From contig NC_051088.1 in NCBI RefSeq assembly GCF_901709675.1, positions 12,503,693-12,567,692 of the forward strand: a DNA stretch of 64,000 nucleotides, read 5' to 3'. The position numbers were made by a program, and so were the translations under genes. The DNA comes from Syngnathus acus (lineage: Eukaryota > Chordata > Actinopteri > Syngnathiformes > Syngnathidae). How positions within the stretch are numbered: the stretch's first letter is position 1; each line of letters begins with the position of its first letter. Below the pieces are notes generated by a model, which saw only the letters and a list, made by a program, of their open reading frames with translations, was not told where the DNA came from and ran no database searches. Below are positions 48,724 to 60,118 of this stretch, piece after piece.

Positions 48724-49600
48724 GGTCAAGTACTTACCTCTGATTTCACATATTGAGATGAGACACGGCTCTTTAAGTTCTGACCATCTTGACGGTGGAC
48801 GAAGACTGTTAAAATAACCAGGACCTGCTGATAGTGCATGTGTTTGATGACATGTTGGCTCGGGTGCTCGTTGCCGCTAAACCTTGTTGACAGTTTCTTC
48901 TAGGTAATGGTTGCTTCTACCAATGAGGGATGAATGGCGCTCTGAACACCTTAACCTGCTTGACTCCCATGGTAAGGATCAGAGCGGAGAGTGTTTTCCC
49001 CACTAGTGTTGAAGGCATTTTGGTCAAAGCTAGTCTGTAACAGCTATCAAAAGAAATCTTGAATGCAAGATGTATAAATGACGGTGAAGGTCCACAAAGA
49101 GTAAATTGGCTATCAGATTCCAGAAACATGGAAGAGGATTCAAATGGAATGTTTTTCCAATGGAGCTCTTTGTGAACCAGCACCATGTTACAGAAGAATC
49201 CCTTTAATATAGAGCCACCTGTTTTTCTTTATTGCTGAAGTGGATTCTGCTGGTGGAGGTTGAAGAGACTGGACAAGCTGCTGCCACCGTGGCCATTTTT
49301 GTCTCTCTCTTTTTTTTTTTAAAGGTAGTATCGGTAAAAATGGTATTTGTCATTCTATTTGCCACATATTTCCTAGTCAAGAGTTTCTTTACTGTTTTTT
49401 GCGAGCTCAATACAACTGCACTATGAGTGTTTTTTGTTGTGATAATTGAAAGATTATATCCAGAATCATCTGCTTTAGGTGATTATGTTGTCATAAGATG
49501 TAAATGTGTACATAATTTGATAATTTGAAAGTGTGCCCGTTGAGGTAATTGACCTCTGCAAGAAGATGAACAAATAAATCCTATTTTAACTGTTTCAGTT
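48724..49600 (+). other. crebzf: crebzf 3' UTR
   Basis: Non-coding sequence ending near a canonical AATAAA at 49573-49578. No coding frame is credible here. Confidence 0.55.
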
Positions 49601-50143
49601 GCAGATATTTACATTGCTTTTGTGTGTATTGTTGATATTAATGCATCTCTCTTTCTCTTTCTAAACAGCAAGCTCTCTCCCGATAAAGGTCTTTCTTTTC
49701 CTCGGCATTTGGGTCAAGTCTGGTAAAGGTTCCAAGTTTAAGGCATGCGCTGAAAAAGGTCCATAGAGATGATCTTTTACATTTCGGCCTTTTTTCCACT
49801 TGGAAAGAAATGAACAGAAATATCCTTAAGTCGTTCATAGTTTTAATTTATGCACAACTAGGGATGGGCATTTGACCATGTGACCTTTAGGTGAGAACAT
49901 TTTGTCTCACGTGTACAATTGAAATCAAGCCTACAATAGCAGAATTGACAGGATTTTGTAGAATATTAAAAATAAAAAAAAAGATCAGACCAAGATAAAT
50001 TATTTCAAAACTTGAAGCCCCTGTTATCTGTATAACCTGCCAACGCAATTGAGTGGAAGTAAAATCAGCACAATGATCACTCTGGAATGTAGCTGTTGGG
50101 ATTTAATCACTCTCATTGAAGCTCGTGTCTAAGAGTCAACACA
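49601..50143. other. Intergenic sequence
   Basis: No gene or clear repeat seen; AT-rich. Confidence 0.4.
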
Positions 50144-50865
50144 TACAGGTGCTGGCCAGTAAATTAGAATATCATCAAAAAGTTAAATTATTTCAGTAAT
50201 TGCATTCAGAAAGTGAAACTTCCACATTATATTCATGCATTTCGCACAGACTGAGATATTTCAAATGTTCGTTTCTTTTAATTTTGATATTCATAAGTGA
50301 CAACTAATGAAAACTTCAAATTCGATATCTCAAAAAATTTGAATATTACTTTGTTTTTATTAGCAATGTTGGCCAACTGAAAAACATGAACATGAAAAGT
50401 ATGAGCACTCAATAGTTGATCGGGTCTCATTTTGCCTCAATTACTGCATTAATGTGGCGTGGCATGGAGTCGGTCAGTCTGTGGCACTGCTCAGGTGTTG
50501 TGAGAGCCCAGGTTGCGCTGATAGTCACCTTCAGCTACTCTGCATTGTTGAGTCTCGTGTTTTGCATCTTCCTCTTCACAGTACCCCATAGATTTTCGAT
50601 GGGGTTAAGGTCAGGCGAGTTTGCTGGCCAATCAAAGACGGATACCATGGTCCTTAAACCAGGTACTGGTGATTTTGGCACTGTGTGCAGGTGCCAAGTC
50701 CTGTTGGAAAGTGAAGTCTGCATCTCCATAAAATTGGTCAGCAGCAAGAAGCATGAAGTGCTCCAAAACTTCCTAGTAGACGGCGCCATTGACCTTGGAC
50801 TTCAGAAAACAGTGGGCCAACACCGGCAGATGACATGGCACCCCACGCCATCACTGACAGTGAAC
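50144..50865 (-). mobile_element. Tc1/mariner-like element, truncated, minus orientation
   Basis: The left edge reads CAGGTGCTGGCCAGTAAATT then AGAATATCATCAAAAAGTT, the terminal inverted repeat of a widespread fish Tc1-like family, here as the 3' end. Inward on the minus strand comes the C-terminal part of a DDE transposase with WPANSPDLNPIENLWGTV. The region just upstream is frameshifted, and the N-terminal half and the other terminal repeat are missing beyond about 50865. It is a dead copy. Confidence 0.8.
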
Positions 50866-51420
50866 AATATTGTTTTAACTTTTTGATTTTGGCCAATTAT
50901 TTTTAAAGTAGGCTTCAGTGGATTGAAACACATTTCAATTGTGTGCCCACATTGTGCTATTTTGCAATTCTATTGTCCCCTTTTACTGATAATGTCGAAT
51001 GGTCTGCAACCCTTTTGGGTCCCATGGCTAGTGCCTGAAGATTGATGTGACTACAAAAAAGTCAGGAAAAGCCTACTGAAGTATGGTGGCAGCAGTGCAC
51101 ACTGAATCAATTGTCACATGGGTTTCCAAGCGATTGGTTAGTGGTCAATTCTGAACACTGCCACACACCCTTAAAGGTGTGCCTACTTGTGCAAGTGCAT
51201 TATCTCACTTTGTACACAGCACCACTTTTTTTCATTATCGTTTTACAAGTTTTGGTCACAATGTTGGAAAAGTTTTGAAATGATTTATCTTGGCCTCATG
51301 ATAAAAACCTTTCATTTTCATCATATACGATTTAATGGTAAGAATATAAGGAAAAATAGAATAGAAACCACATTTATTTGTCAATTATGTCTACTTGGTC
51401 AACAAAAGTTCAATGGTTTG
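50866..51420. other. Intergenic sequence, probably old repeat
   Basis: No gene seen. The text between the two transposon fragments is AT-rich and could be decayed element sequence. Confidence 0.35.
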
Positions 51421-51429
51421 TAATAGCAT

Positions 51430-51900
51430 TTTGGGCAATAAGAGGTCAAGTGTTTATTGTAGGTCTTCACCTGATTTGCACACATTTAGTATTTTTGCTC
51501 ATTCCTCCATGCAGATCTTTTCTAGAGCAATGATGTTTGGGGGATGTTGATAGGCATCGCAGGCTTTTAAGTCCCTCCACAGAATCTCTCTGGGTTCGTT
51601 GTCTGGAAACTGATCAGGATTTACTCCTTCATTGCCTGTGCGTTGAGTTTGGGATCATCGTCATGCCAGAAGACCACGCCACATTTCATCTTCAATGATG
51701 GAAGGAAGTTTAGCTCTATTATCTCCTTTGCTGGAAACAACCCCAGAGCGCAATGTTGCCACACCCCCATGCTTTACAGTAGCTATGGTTTTGGGATTGA
51801 ATTCGGAATCCCTCTTCCTTCGAACATGAGTTGAATTTGTGCCATCATTTATCTGACCTCATGGTAACCTCTTAATCTTCTAGATCATCCGTCTGTATAT
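51430..51900 (-). mobile_element. Second antisense DNA-transposon fragment
   Basis: The + strand carries GGAAACAACCCCAGAGCGCA, ACCCCCATGCTTTACAGTAG and CATCGTCATGCCAGAAGACC, which resembles the reverse complement of fish Tc1-like transposase genes around the last catalytic Asp. Reading frames are broken. Family assignment is from memory. Confidence 0.45.
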
Positions 51901-52434
51901 CAATACAACCTGAGCTGCTTTACAAATACATGGCAAATATGTTACCCTTGAATGCAAGGTGAAATCTCGTATTTGCGAGGTCTCAAAAACACGAGAATCC
52001 ATCTTTTACCCAGCATGCAGATTTTTCTCAGTCAGCCACTAGTTGCACGGAAAATGCAACAAATGTGTTTTGAAGCTGGACGTGGTTGCGACATAAGCGG
52101 CGAAGCCGGGGGAAATGCATCAACCAAACTGACAATGCTGGACTGATGCATGGATGCTGCAATTCTGTAATCGCATTGATTCAAAAATAATTGAAAGAAA
52201 AGCCGCGAGGGATGCAATTTTAGCTGGAAAAGGTTTGCGTGATTTTTTTTTTTTTTTAAACTTCCTGATTAGATTCCAGTTTCCGCGATTGGTCAAAACC
52301 ATAATAGTTAGGCTGAACAAGTTGACATATCGTCCAATCAACTTGAAGTATTGTGCTCAGTTGTCCCGCCTTCCCCGAGCAAGTCGCAATGGACTGGTCC
52401 GTCGTAGCTTGCCAGGTTAGCCATTGGGAAACAA
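51901..52434. other. Intergenic sequence
   Basis: No gene seen. A T-run is at about 52242-52257. No recognised repeat end. Confidence 0.4.
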
Positions 52435-52960
52435 ACTAGTGATGTGCATTCCAGTTCTTTTAGGTGAACTGGATCTTTAGAATCGGTTCACTCAAAAGAT
52501 TCGTTCAACAGTCTCTCACCGGGTCGTGAACGGGAAGTTGCGTCACTGATTCGTTCGTGAACGGGAAATTACGTCACTGACTCGTAAAGTCCCGCCTCCA
52601 TCTATCACTCGCTGCTGATTGGTCGTTCACGAAGATTCACGAATGAGTGTCAGCATTGAAAATGGCGGTGTACCTAATAGAGTGTCCGGGGGACGTCACA
52701 GTTCAGACAGCCAATCAGAAAATGGGGGTGAGGGCGGGTGTGGCACTTTTCACTTTCCGTGAAGCTTTGACCATGATTTTTCCCTAATGAAGTGGCCTGT
52801 GATTAGGTACTTCATTGTACACGATACGAGGTAAGAAAAAAAAAAAAAGAATAAATAAAGTGTAGCGAACGATTTGGTGAACGATTCTTTTAAACAAATC
52901 TTTTGAGTGAACCGATTCTAAAGATTCAGTTCACTTAAAAACGGAATGCCCATCACTAGT
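52435..52960. mobile_element. Non-autonomous element with about 65-bp terminal inverted repeats
   Basis: Left end ACTAGTGATGTGCATTCC and right end GGAATGCCCATCACTAGT are inverted. Homology continues inward through AATCGGTTCACTCAAAAGAT on both sides (near 52471-52500 and 52895-52920 reversed). The interior carries repeated GTTCGTGAACGGGAA-type palindromes and a core with GGACGTCA, CCAATCAG and GGGCGGGTGTGG. There is no coding capacity, so it is MITE-like. The superfamily is undetermined. Confidence 0.7.
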
Positions 52961-52990
52961 ACAAAAGAGTGCAGGTGGCCTGGAGCTACC

Positions 52991-53062
52991 AGGACGGTAT
53001 AGTCGACTGGTTGGAGACATGAACTCTTACTCGGAAGGATCATAGTTCGATCCCAGGTGTGA
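52991..53062 (+). repeat. tRNA-like sequence (pol III box A and box B), SINE head or tRNA pseudogene
   Basis: TAGTCGACTGG at 53000-53010 fits a box A and AGTTCGATCCC at 53044-53054 fits a box B, with tRNA-like spacing. A clean cloverleaf is not obvious, because the acceptor stem does not pair well. It lies between two repeat blocks, so a SINE remnant or tRNA pseudogene is likelier than a working tRNA. Confidence 0.4.
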
Positions 53063-53255
53063 GAATATACCTTATTGTGCAATTAACCCTATATTTTTAT
53101 TTTATTTATTATTTTTGCCTCGTGTAGTGTACCTATTGAAGTGTCCATGAGGTGTACCTAATCACAGGCCACTTCATTAGGGAAATATCATGGTCAAAGG
53201 TCACAGGTGTCAAGCTCTAGTCCTCGGGCCACGTTCCAATATGTTTTCCAAGTGA

Positions 53256-53345
53256 CCCTCGTTAAGCGCACCTGCGTGAAAAGTTTTAGCTCATTTCACG
53301 TTCTGCAGGAGCTAAAACTTTTCACGCAGGTGCACTTAACGAGGG
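53256..53345. repeat. Near-perfect hairpin, copy 1
   Basis: 37-nt arms at 53256-53292 and 53309-53345 with a single mismatch and a 16-nt loop (ATTTCACGTTCTGCAG). Confidence 0.85.
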
Positions 53346-53488
53346 AATCACACGGACACTCCATTAGGTACACCGCCATTTTCAAGTGTACCTAATAACA
53401 GGCCACTTTATTAGGGAAACATCATGGTCAAAGGTCACGTGTCAAGCTCTTGTCCTCGGGGCCGCGTTCCAATATGTTTTCCAAGTTA

Positions 53489-53578
53489 CCCTCGTTAAGC
53501 GCACCTGCGTGAAAAGTTTTAGCTCATTTCACGTTCTGCAGGAGCTAAAACTTTTCACGCAGGTGCACTTAACGAGGG
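53489..53578. repeat. Near-perfect hairpin, copy 2
   Basis: Arms 53489-53525 and 53542-53578, identical in layout to copy 1, exactly 233 bp downstream. Confidence 0.85.
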
Positions 53579-53669
53579 AATCACACGGACACTCCATTAG
53601 GTACACCGCCATTTTCAAGTGTACCTAATAACAGGCCACTTTATTAGGGAAACATCATGGTCAAAGGTC

Positions 53670-53870
53670 ACGTGTCAAGCTCTTGTCCTCGGGCTGCATT
53701 CCAACATGTTTTCCAAGATTCCCTCGTTAACTGCACCTGCGTGAAAAGTTTTAGCTCCTGCAGAACGTGAAATGACCAAAAACTTTTCACGCAGGTGTGT
53801 TTAACGAGGGTAACTTGGAAAACATATTGGAACGCGGCCCCTCGAGGACTGGAGGTCGACACCCCTGGTT
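53670..53870. mobile_element. Complete-looking hAT-type MITE (hairpin copy 3)
   Basis: The inverted arms here extend outward from the hairpin through TCCAACATGTTTTCCAAG on the left and CTTGGAAAACATATTGGA on the right, to GTGTCAAGCTC and GTCGACACCCCTGG. These ends (CAGGGGTGTC-A) are those of a common fish hAT MITE. The central spacer is inverted compared with copies 1 and 2 (CTGCAGAACGTGAAAT against ATTTCACGTTCTGCAG). Confidence 0.65.
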
Positions 53871-54145
53871 TAAGTGAAAAGTGCCACACCCGCCCTCACC
53901 CCCACTTTCTGATTGGCTGTTTGATCTGTGACGTCACTTGGACACTCCATTAGGTACACCACCATTTTCAAGTGTACCTAATAACAGGCCAGTTCATTAG
54001 GGAAAAATCATGGCCAAAGCTTAACTGAAAGTGAAAAGTGCCACACCCGCCCTCACCCCCACTTTCTGATTGGGTGTTTGATCTGTGACGTCACACGGAC
54101 ATTCGATTAGGTACACCACCATTTTCAAGTGTACCTAATAACTTT

Positions 54146-54780
54146 ATGCATTTTTTGTACGTGTCAAGAATGTGTATTTGACTACTTGCTCTTTATTTTG
54201 GGGGACACCAAAACATATTACATAACATAAAACACATATACATATTGTCATGTAAAGCAGTTAACCAAATGTCCGATTTTTGATTTCATGCCCAAAAAAA
54301 TAAAAACAAGGAATAAAACACCAGACAAGTTTTAACAGGTTTTAATGTTTATTAAAATGATAATATTTTTATGTAATAATTTTTATGTTTTAATTGGCGA
54401 ATATAAAAACAAGGAATAAAACACCAGACAAGTTTTAACATAAATGTTTATTAAAAATAATAATAATAATAAAAGTAAATTTCAAACCAGCAATCTAATG
54501 TGAAATTGCAGTAGATATATTTGATAACGATATTTATGCGTATATATGCATACACGTTATTTCAAAACTACTATAAGTGTGATTACCCAAAGAGAAGCAT
54601 AATCTCGCCGTTTTTGAATAACGGCGCATCCCTTCATGCAATAAATTTAGCCGTTAGCTTGGAGAAAACGCGCAAAAAAGAAGTGGTGTTTCAGTGAGTG
54701 GGTCTTTCTTTCCTTGGCAAATCGTAAATCTACATTCTGGCTTACGTAGTTCACGCCAGGAGACGCAACATGTTCACAGA
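54146..54780. other. AT-rich intergenic stretch with a short duplication
   Basis: The text AACAAGGAATAAAACACCAG followed by ACAAGTTTTAACA occurs twice, at about 54303 and 54408, next to TTTATTAAAA-rich sequence. No gene seen. Confidence 0.55.
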
Positions 54781-55145
54781 CGGATCCGTTGATGCACGGA
54801 AAGGCAGTTCACCCATTAACTCGTTCGCGAACGGGAGCATTCGTTCCCTCACTGATCCGTTCTCGCGATGAACTGGAAATGCAACTCACTCACTCACTCA
54901 CTCACTCACTCACTCACTCACTCACTCACTCACTCACTCACTCACTCACTCACAAATCCGTTCAGTTGGTGAACAGGAAATGCAATCCGCGACTCGTTCG
55001 TAAACAGGAAGTTACGTCATTTTCTTCGTTTTGTTTTATGGCGAGGTGGCACCAGCTTCAATGCGCATTACTGACACCTAGTGGTCGAAGTCATATGAAC
55101 TGAAAACTCTCGTTCTTTTGAACGAATCGCTCACTCACGAGCCAA
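54781..55145. repeat. Second copy of the GTTCGTGAAC-type element family
   Basis: GTTCGCGAACGGGAGCATTC, CGTAAACAGGAAGTTACGTC and GTTCTTTTGAACGAATCG resemble the interior and end of the element at 52435-52960. It is split by a long ACTC microsatellite. Ends are not clear. Confidence 0.5.
54883..54953. repeat. (ACTC)n microsatellite
   Basis: About 71 bp of uninterrupted ACTC repeats. Confidence 0.95.
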
Positions 55146-55970
55146 CACTAAATCAAACGTCCCAAATGAGACCCCTTCCAACCATACTTGTTGGACATAA
55201 ACGTTCGGTACAACCAAAAGAAACAAACTTATCACAAATACACAGAGAAACCACCAAAAGGGTGAAGGAGGAAGTCCACAGTGAGATTAATCTCCAGGAC
55301 TAACTTTAAAAGGTTGGGACCTCTGAGGAGTTGTTTGGCGCATAAACGAAGGTCGTTTCCCCCCCTCATATATTAGGTGAATGACACCGCTCAGGCACTG
55401 GGTAGAGAGCGATAAGCATAACCATACCTGCTTGGTGCCCCTCGCCAGGGCCAAGTTCAGAATTGAAAAGTGACCATTGTCCAACACTTATTAGAGGAGT
55501 ACAATCCGAGATGGGTGTTGAGATGAGCCTGACTAAACTTGACCTCAGACATCACAATACCCCCTAGCTCAGGCTCCTTACACAAGCAAAAATAAAAGTA
55601 CTAAAAAATAAAATAGTCCCCAGTACTAAAAAATACTTTTTTTCCCCTAGCATGGCTACTTGTCCTTTTTATAAATGTCCTTTAAATAAATGAATGATAG
55701 ATGGATTTTTACAACTGTTTCCTTGGCTGCATGAGTGTACTAATCCAGTCCCAAATTAAAAAAAAAAGTTGATGAGGGACAAGCTATAGTTTTTAAACAA
55801 CCCAGATCTAAATGGTGACCAATTTGATGGATTGGAAAAGTAATCAATCTTACACCAACTCTGAATGTTGGGAGCTTCCTATATATTTGAAATAACGCCA
55901 CACAGAATCAGTTTAAACAAACAACACAGGATCACACAGACTTGTCAAAGTTATTATTGTAGAATACTTT
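55146..55970. other. Intergenic sequence
   Basis: No gene or recognised repeat seen. Confidence 0.4.
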
Positions 55971-58900
55971 GATGTATTTTTTTTCTTTCATACAGACAAA
56001 AGGTGTAGGACTTAATTCCCGATAAATTATCTTAGATTTCCATACAGTTTGTCTACAGTATACAGGTGTGTTCTTCCTCATATATATAGATATTTATTCG
56101 CTTAAATAACAGGCAGGTAACTCTTTAATATATTCAATAGTCTTTGTGTGTGTTTTTTTTTTTTTTTTGGTCTTTTTTTTTTTCTCAGCACAATTCAGGC
56201 TGCATTTTCTGTCCACAGAACAGCTCTGCATTGTGCAAGAAGGAGGACCATCCAGTCCACGCACCAAATTTACAACAGTATGTATAATGAATAATGTAAA
56301 AGCTTAAATTCTCCCCTCGGGCCGTAAAAACCTGCGGCAGATCTAAAAGAGCAGCCTCAACAATGCACACAATGGATGCATCGCACTTCTGCAGTCTCTA
56401 GCTCTGTGCCACCCTCCAGTTGTCCAGCCTCATTTTGTCCAGTGCTTTCGATCATAATAATAAAGTGACTTTTGTCTCCAGCTTATCGGCAGAGTGCGTC
56501 CCCACTACGGTCTCGAGAGACTCGAAATTATCTCGGCACCTCTGCACGCTTCAGGGGCTGCTCACTGGACAGAAAACACAGCCCTCGGAATATGCTCAGG
56601 AGAATGTGCATTGGATGTTTTCCATCAGTGGGAGCACCGGTGGAGAAAATCAGTAATCATGTCATGTACAAGTGCTTCTGTTTAGTTTTTCATCTCCTCA
56701 CAAAAAGCAAACGGACTAAAAGGAAAAGAAAAAAAAAACATAAAATAAAGTAACAGGAACATAGTACCTGTAAATTAAAGTTGCGTGTGTGCACTTTAGG
56801 GGTGAGCTGTACAGTTTTGATGCAGTTGTACAATTTCTAATTTTGGATAAATATATTCTTTTTCACATTCTGCTTTTGCCTTCTGGTAATCTATCTCACA
56901 ACATCATAATGTAACATGGCTGGACAGATGGACAGAAATGGCCGGAACTGATTTGTCTAATTTACAACACTGTAGATTTGCTCAGCATGTTTGGTGTGCG
57001 TGTCTTTTTTTTTGTTTGTTTACTGTAAGAAGCACTGACAGAGCTGTGCTACGAGGCAATGAAATAGACAAGGTTAGCCTTGAACAGGTGTGTGTGTGTC
57101 TGTGTGTGTGCGTGCATGTGTGCGTGCGTGCGTGTGCGCATGAGAGAGCAAACGTGGAGAGTTCATAGCACACAGTCGTGACAGTCGTCTAAATGATTTA
57201 CCTACACATAAAGAGTGACATTAATGATACCAAAATGCATGCTTCAAAACAGACAGAGTAACACAATGCCACCACCCGGGTGAGGGCGGCGACCATAATG
57301 ATGATGAGCATTCAAGAAGACAAGAGTTCTGTACAGTTACGGGTTTTTCCAAAGAGCCTTGCGCCCCTCCTGAAACAGAACTAGCAGGACACGCATATTC
57401 CCGCTCTGTTTTTGCATGTGTTAGCATCCCTGTTGCACTGCAGTTCGAATCTGGGTTACACGTGATGACATGTCAGTCAGTTGCATATTATCCGCCCTTG
57501 CCTTTTTCTGCTTGTGGGTCCAGTCAGGAAGTCAACAGGAGAACAGTGTGGGGAGGCCGGAGGACAAGGTGGTGGTGGTGACCGGAGGGAGGGAGTTAAT
57601 TTGTATTGCGTTGCACTCCGAGGCAACGTGAAGTCAGCAGTTCACCCGCACGTGGGACAACACGGCATACTTGGGGGACGCGCTTGATTGGAATGTGCTT
57701 GATGCTCCACGGAAGGTCACGGAGATGAATGTGGTGGAATGTGATGTCACCGGCTCACATGGTCTTACCATCATGTATGATGTCAAATATTTGTGTGGCT
57801 CTGTTACACGCTTGAAAACAGGATTTTTTTTCACATTGTTGCCATGATCACATTGAGGAGCTTATAGGGCAAACCAAGAGCAAAGCAAATAACGTGACTA
57901 TATATATAACTATATATATAACTATATATATATATATATATATAACTATATATACATATATATATATGTGTGTATAGTTTTTTATTGTGTTACAATTGAC
58001 CCCAAAGCCACAAGGACGTACTAAATTTTGCTTACTCATTTCATAACGCGTGCATTTAAACTAGCCGACAGATTAGAAAGCACATCTTTCTGCAAAAGCA
58101 AAGAAGTGCTGTTGTAGCATATAAACAGTTTGACTGTACAAGATAGTTTGGGTCCGTTCACTTCCCTCCCTGTATCAGGCAAGCAACCATATTTGGTAAC
58201 TTAGGAGTTCACAGTGGACTCCAAACGCCTCACTATGAGGCAGTAAAAATGCATGATTGCAGCAGAAGAATACGGGTGACGATGACGTGTTTTACAAGTC
58301 AAAGGAGGATTAAATTGAACAACTTTAAAATATAATAGCCCATTGGAATAAGATAATCTGAAGAAAGGAAAAGGAGAATTAAAAAGAAACTTGAGGCAGA
58401 TATGGCCTAGTTTGGGGACAAATGTAACACTAACCTCCACTGAATTTGATTTTGGAGCTGTTGAAGGTCACACTATAAATTACACATTTAAAAATTGAAC
58501 AAGTGGTAAAACGCCTTAGGTTTCCGCCTACTGCCATGTTATCACGTGAAAATATTAATCTTATCATGCAACCATCACACTGTAAAAAATACAATTTGTA
58601 TTTTGAGGGGGACTAAAACTGTTAGAACAACTTTAAAATAGAAATAATTGACATTTATGGCAACAATGTTAGTTAGCAAGCAAATTGTTTGCTCCAACAC
58701 AGCAATGGACAATGAGTGGTGTGAACTCTACCTAACCCTAACAGCAAAACTTAAAATAGTTTGTTCAACTGCCCAACTTAAAAAAACTCTAAAACATTTT
58801 TTTGACAGCGCACCTGCTCATTTAACTTTGCTGCCTAATAATGGGAAGTTGATCAAAACAATTATGTGACAAACAATGCGCTTATTGGTTTTACATAGTA

Positions 58901-60118
58901 GGGTTAGGGGCTAAACCAATAATGAATATTTAGCAGTATGAATCAATCAATCCATCCATCCATTCATGATGGTGTTGACCCCAGACATGTGAGCAAAAGC
59001 AGCTTTGAGGTGAGTGTCAGTCTTAAAGGGCCCAAAGTCTGTGCATTGTGACCTGATGCAATTTAAAGGGATAATGCTTTCCAAGCATTCAAAAAAAAAA
59101 AAAGATTAGGGATAGTGAGCCAAACCAAAGTGGGGTAAAGCAAGGGAAGAGGAAATGAAGCGACTTAGCTAGGATACAGTATCGAGACAGAAGCCATACA
59201 TCAGTTCATCGTATGCATGGGGCCGCTGTGCTGTACTGTATGTTTGGGTGTGTACGTCCCACACAGACAACATATCATGTGGACACGGGGCAGCATTCAA
59301 GGATTGGCGACTGGTGACAACTTCTGTATTGTCGCATCCCAATTATTAATAAAAAATAATAATATAATATATACATATGTACTGTATATATATATATATA
59401 TATATATTCATATAATTCCCCTTTACTATTAGGTTTAAATGAAGGGTACCTGTTTGAAATGTATATCTTTTTTTTTGTTCCCCAGAAGAGACAAGACAAC
59501 ACACATTGAAAGAGAGCGAGAGATGTGATCGGAAGGACAATGAAAAATATCATGCTGTGGGGACCAAGAGAAGAACTGAAGCAACGTGGAAAAGAATGAG
59601 CACCATATTATGTTTGAAAATGAATGACTCCAAGATGAGCATGGATGAGGAAGTTAAAGCTTCAACAATTACATCACGAGCAAAATGAGTTGTTCGACGT
59701 TTTCGATGACAAATTGTTGAGCACGGTGGCTGTAGTGTCATGGCAGGCGAGTAGGTGGGGTCATGGCAACCGCACTCGATTAACACCAGCGGGAATGAAG
59801 GGATTGGCCCCCCTCGCTGCCGCATGATCCGGGTCTGCTGACGCTTTGAAGGACGCCCCTCTGCCTCCAAAGCCACTGTCAACGGATGGAGGGCAGGCTG
59901 AAGAGTGAGTGGAGGTCAAGCCGGAGTGAGCGGCGAGCGGATGAGGGGGAGGGAGTGGTCGTTTGATAGCGTCAATGTTCACATGGAGTCGGCAGCCGTT
60001 GTCCTCCTCCCTCCTGTGTCACAGGAGAGACCGGATGGAAATGTCATGTGTGCCTCCTCAAGCTCTCTCCTCTGCTCCCGTTTTGACCTCAGTTCCCCTT
60101 CTCCCCGACCCACGCAAG
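55971..60118 (-). other. atp2b3: Presumed atp2b3 3' UTR and downstream sequence
   Basis: No other gene is recognisable between the atp2b3 stop and about 56 kb, and PMCA genes usually have long 3' UTRs. A minus-strand AATAAA (TTTATT at 56093-56098) is a candidate 3' end. The interval includes a TG/TGCG tract near 57086-57135 and TA repeats near 57900-57970 and 59386-59408. Extent is inferred. Confidence 0.35.
57900..57970. repeat. TA-rich microsatellite
   Basis: Repeated TATATATAACTA units followed by pure TA. Confidence 0.85.

Larger units (their letters stand above)
53130..54145. repeat. Tandem array of about 233-bp and about 150-bp units with hairpins
   Basis: Two units with period 233 (hairpin arms start at 53256 and 53489), then a third at 53721 and two shorter units at about 53872-54145. 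Shared text: GTGTACCTAATAACAGGCCA, TTAGGGAAACATCATGGTCA, CACTCCATTAGGTACACC. The shorter units carry TGACGTCA (53929-53936, 54086-54093), an inverted CCAAT and an inverted GC box. The 233-bp units differ by an inserted hAT-like sequence in place of this stretch. The core also lies inverted inside the element at 52435-52960. Confidence 0.75.

Noticed and set aside
50416-50886. 156-residue + strand open frame
   Set aside because: Antisense of the decayed Tc1-like transposase.
53130-54145. CRISPR-like array of regularly spaced repeats
   Set aside because: Units are long, contiguous and hairpin-bearing, with no unique spacers or cas genes, and the DNA is vertebrate.
54281-54480. Possible LTR or retroviral fragment from the repeated AATAAAACACC text
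   Set aside because: No primer binding site, polypurine tract or coding homology; just a short duplication in AT-rich DNA.
54789-55103. Open frame with repeated LTHS residues
   Set aside because: It is the ACTC microsatellite read in frame, not a gene.
59506-59882. Short open frames upstream of the atp2b3 stop
   Set aside because: They lie in the presumed 3' UTR and match no family.
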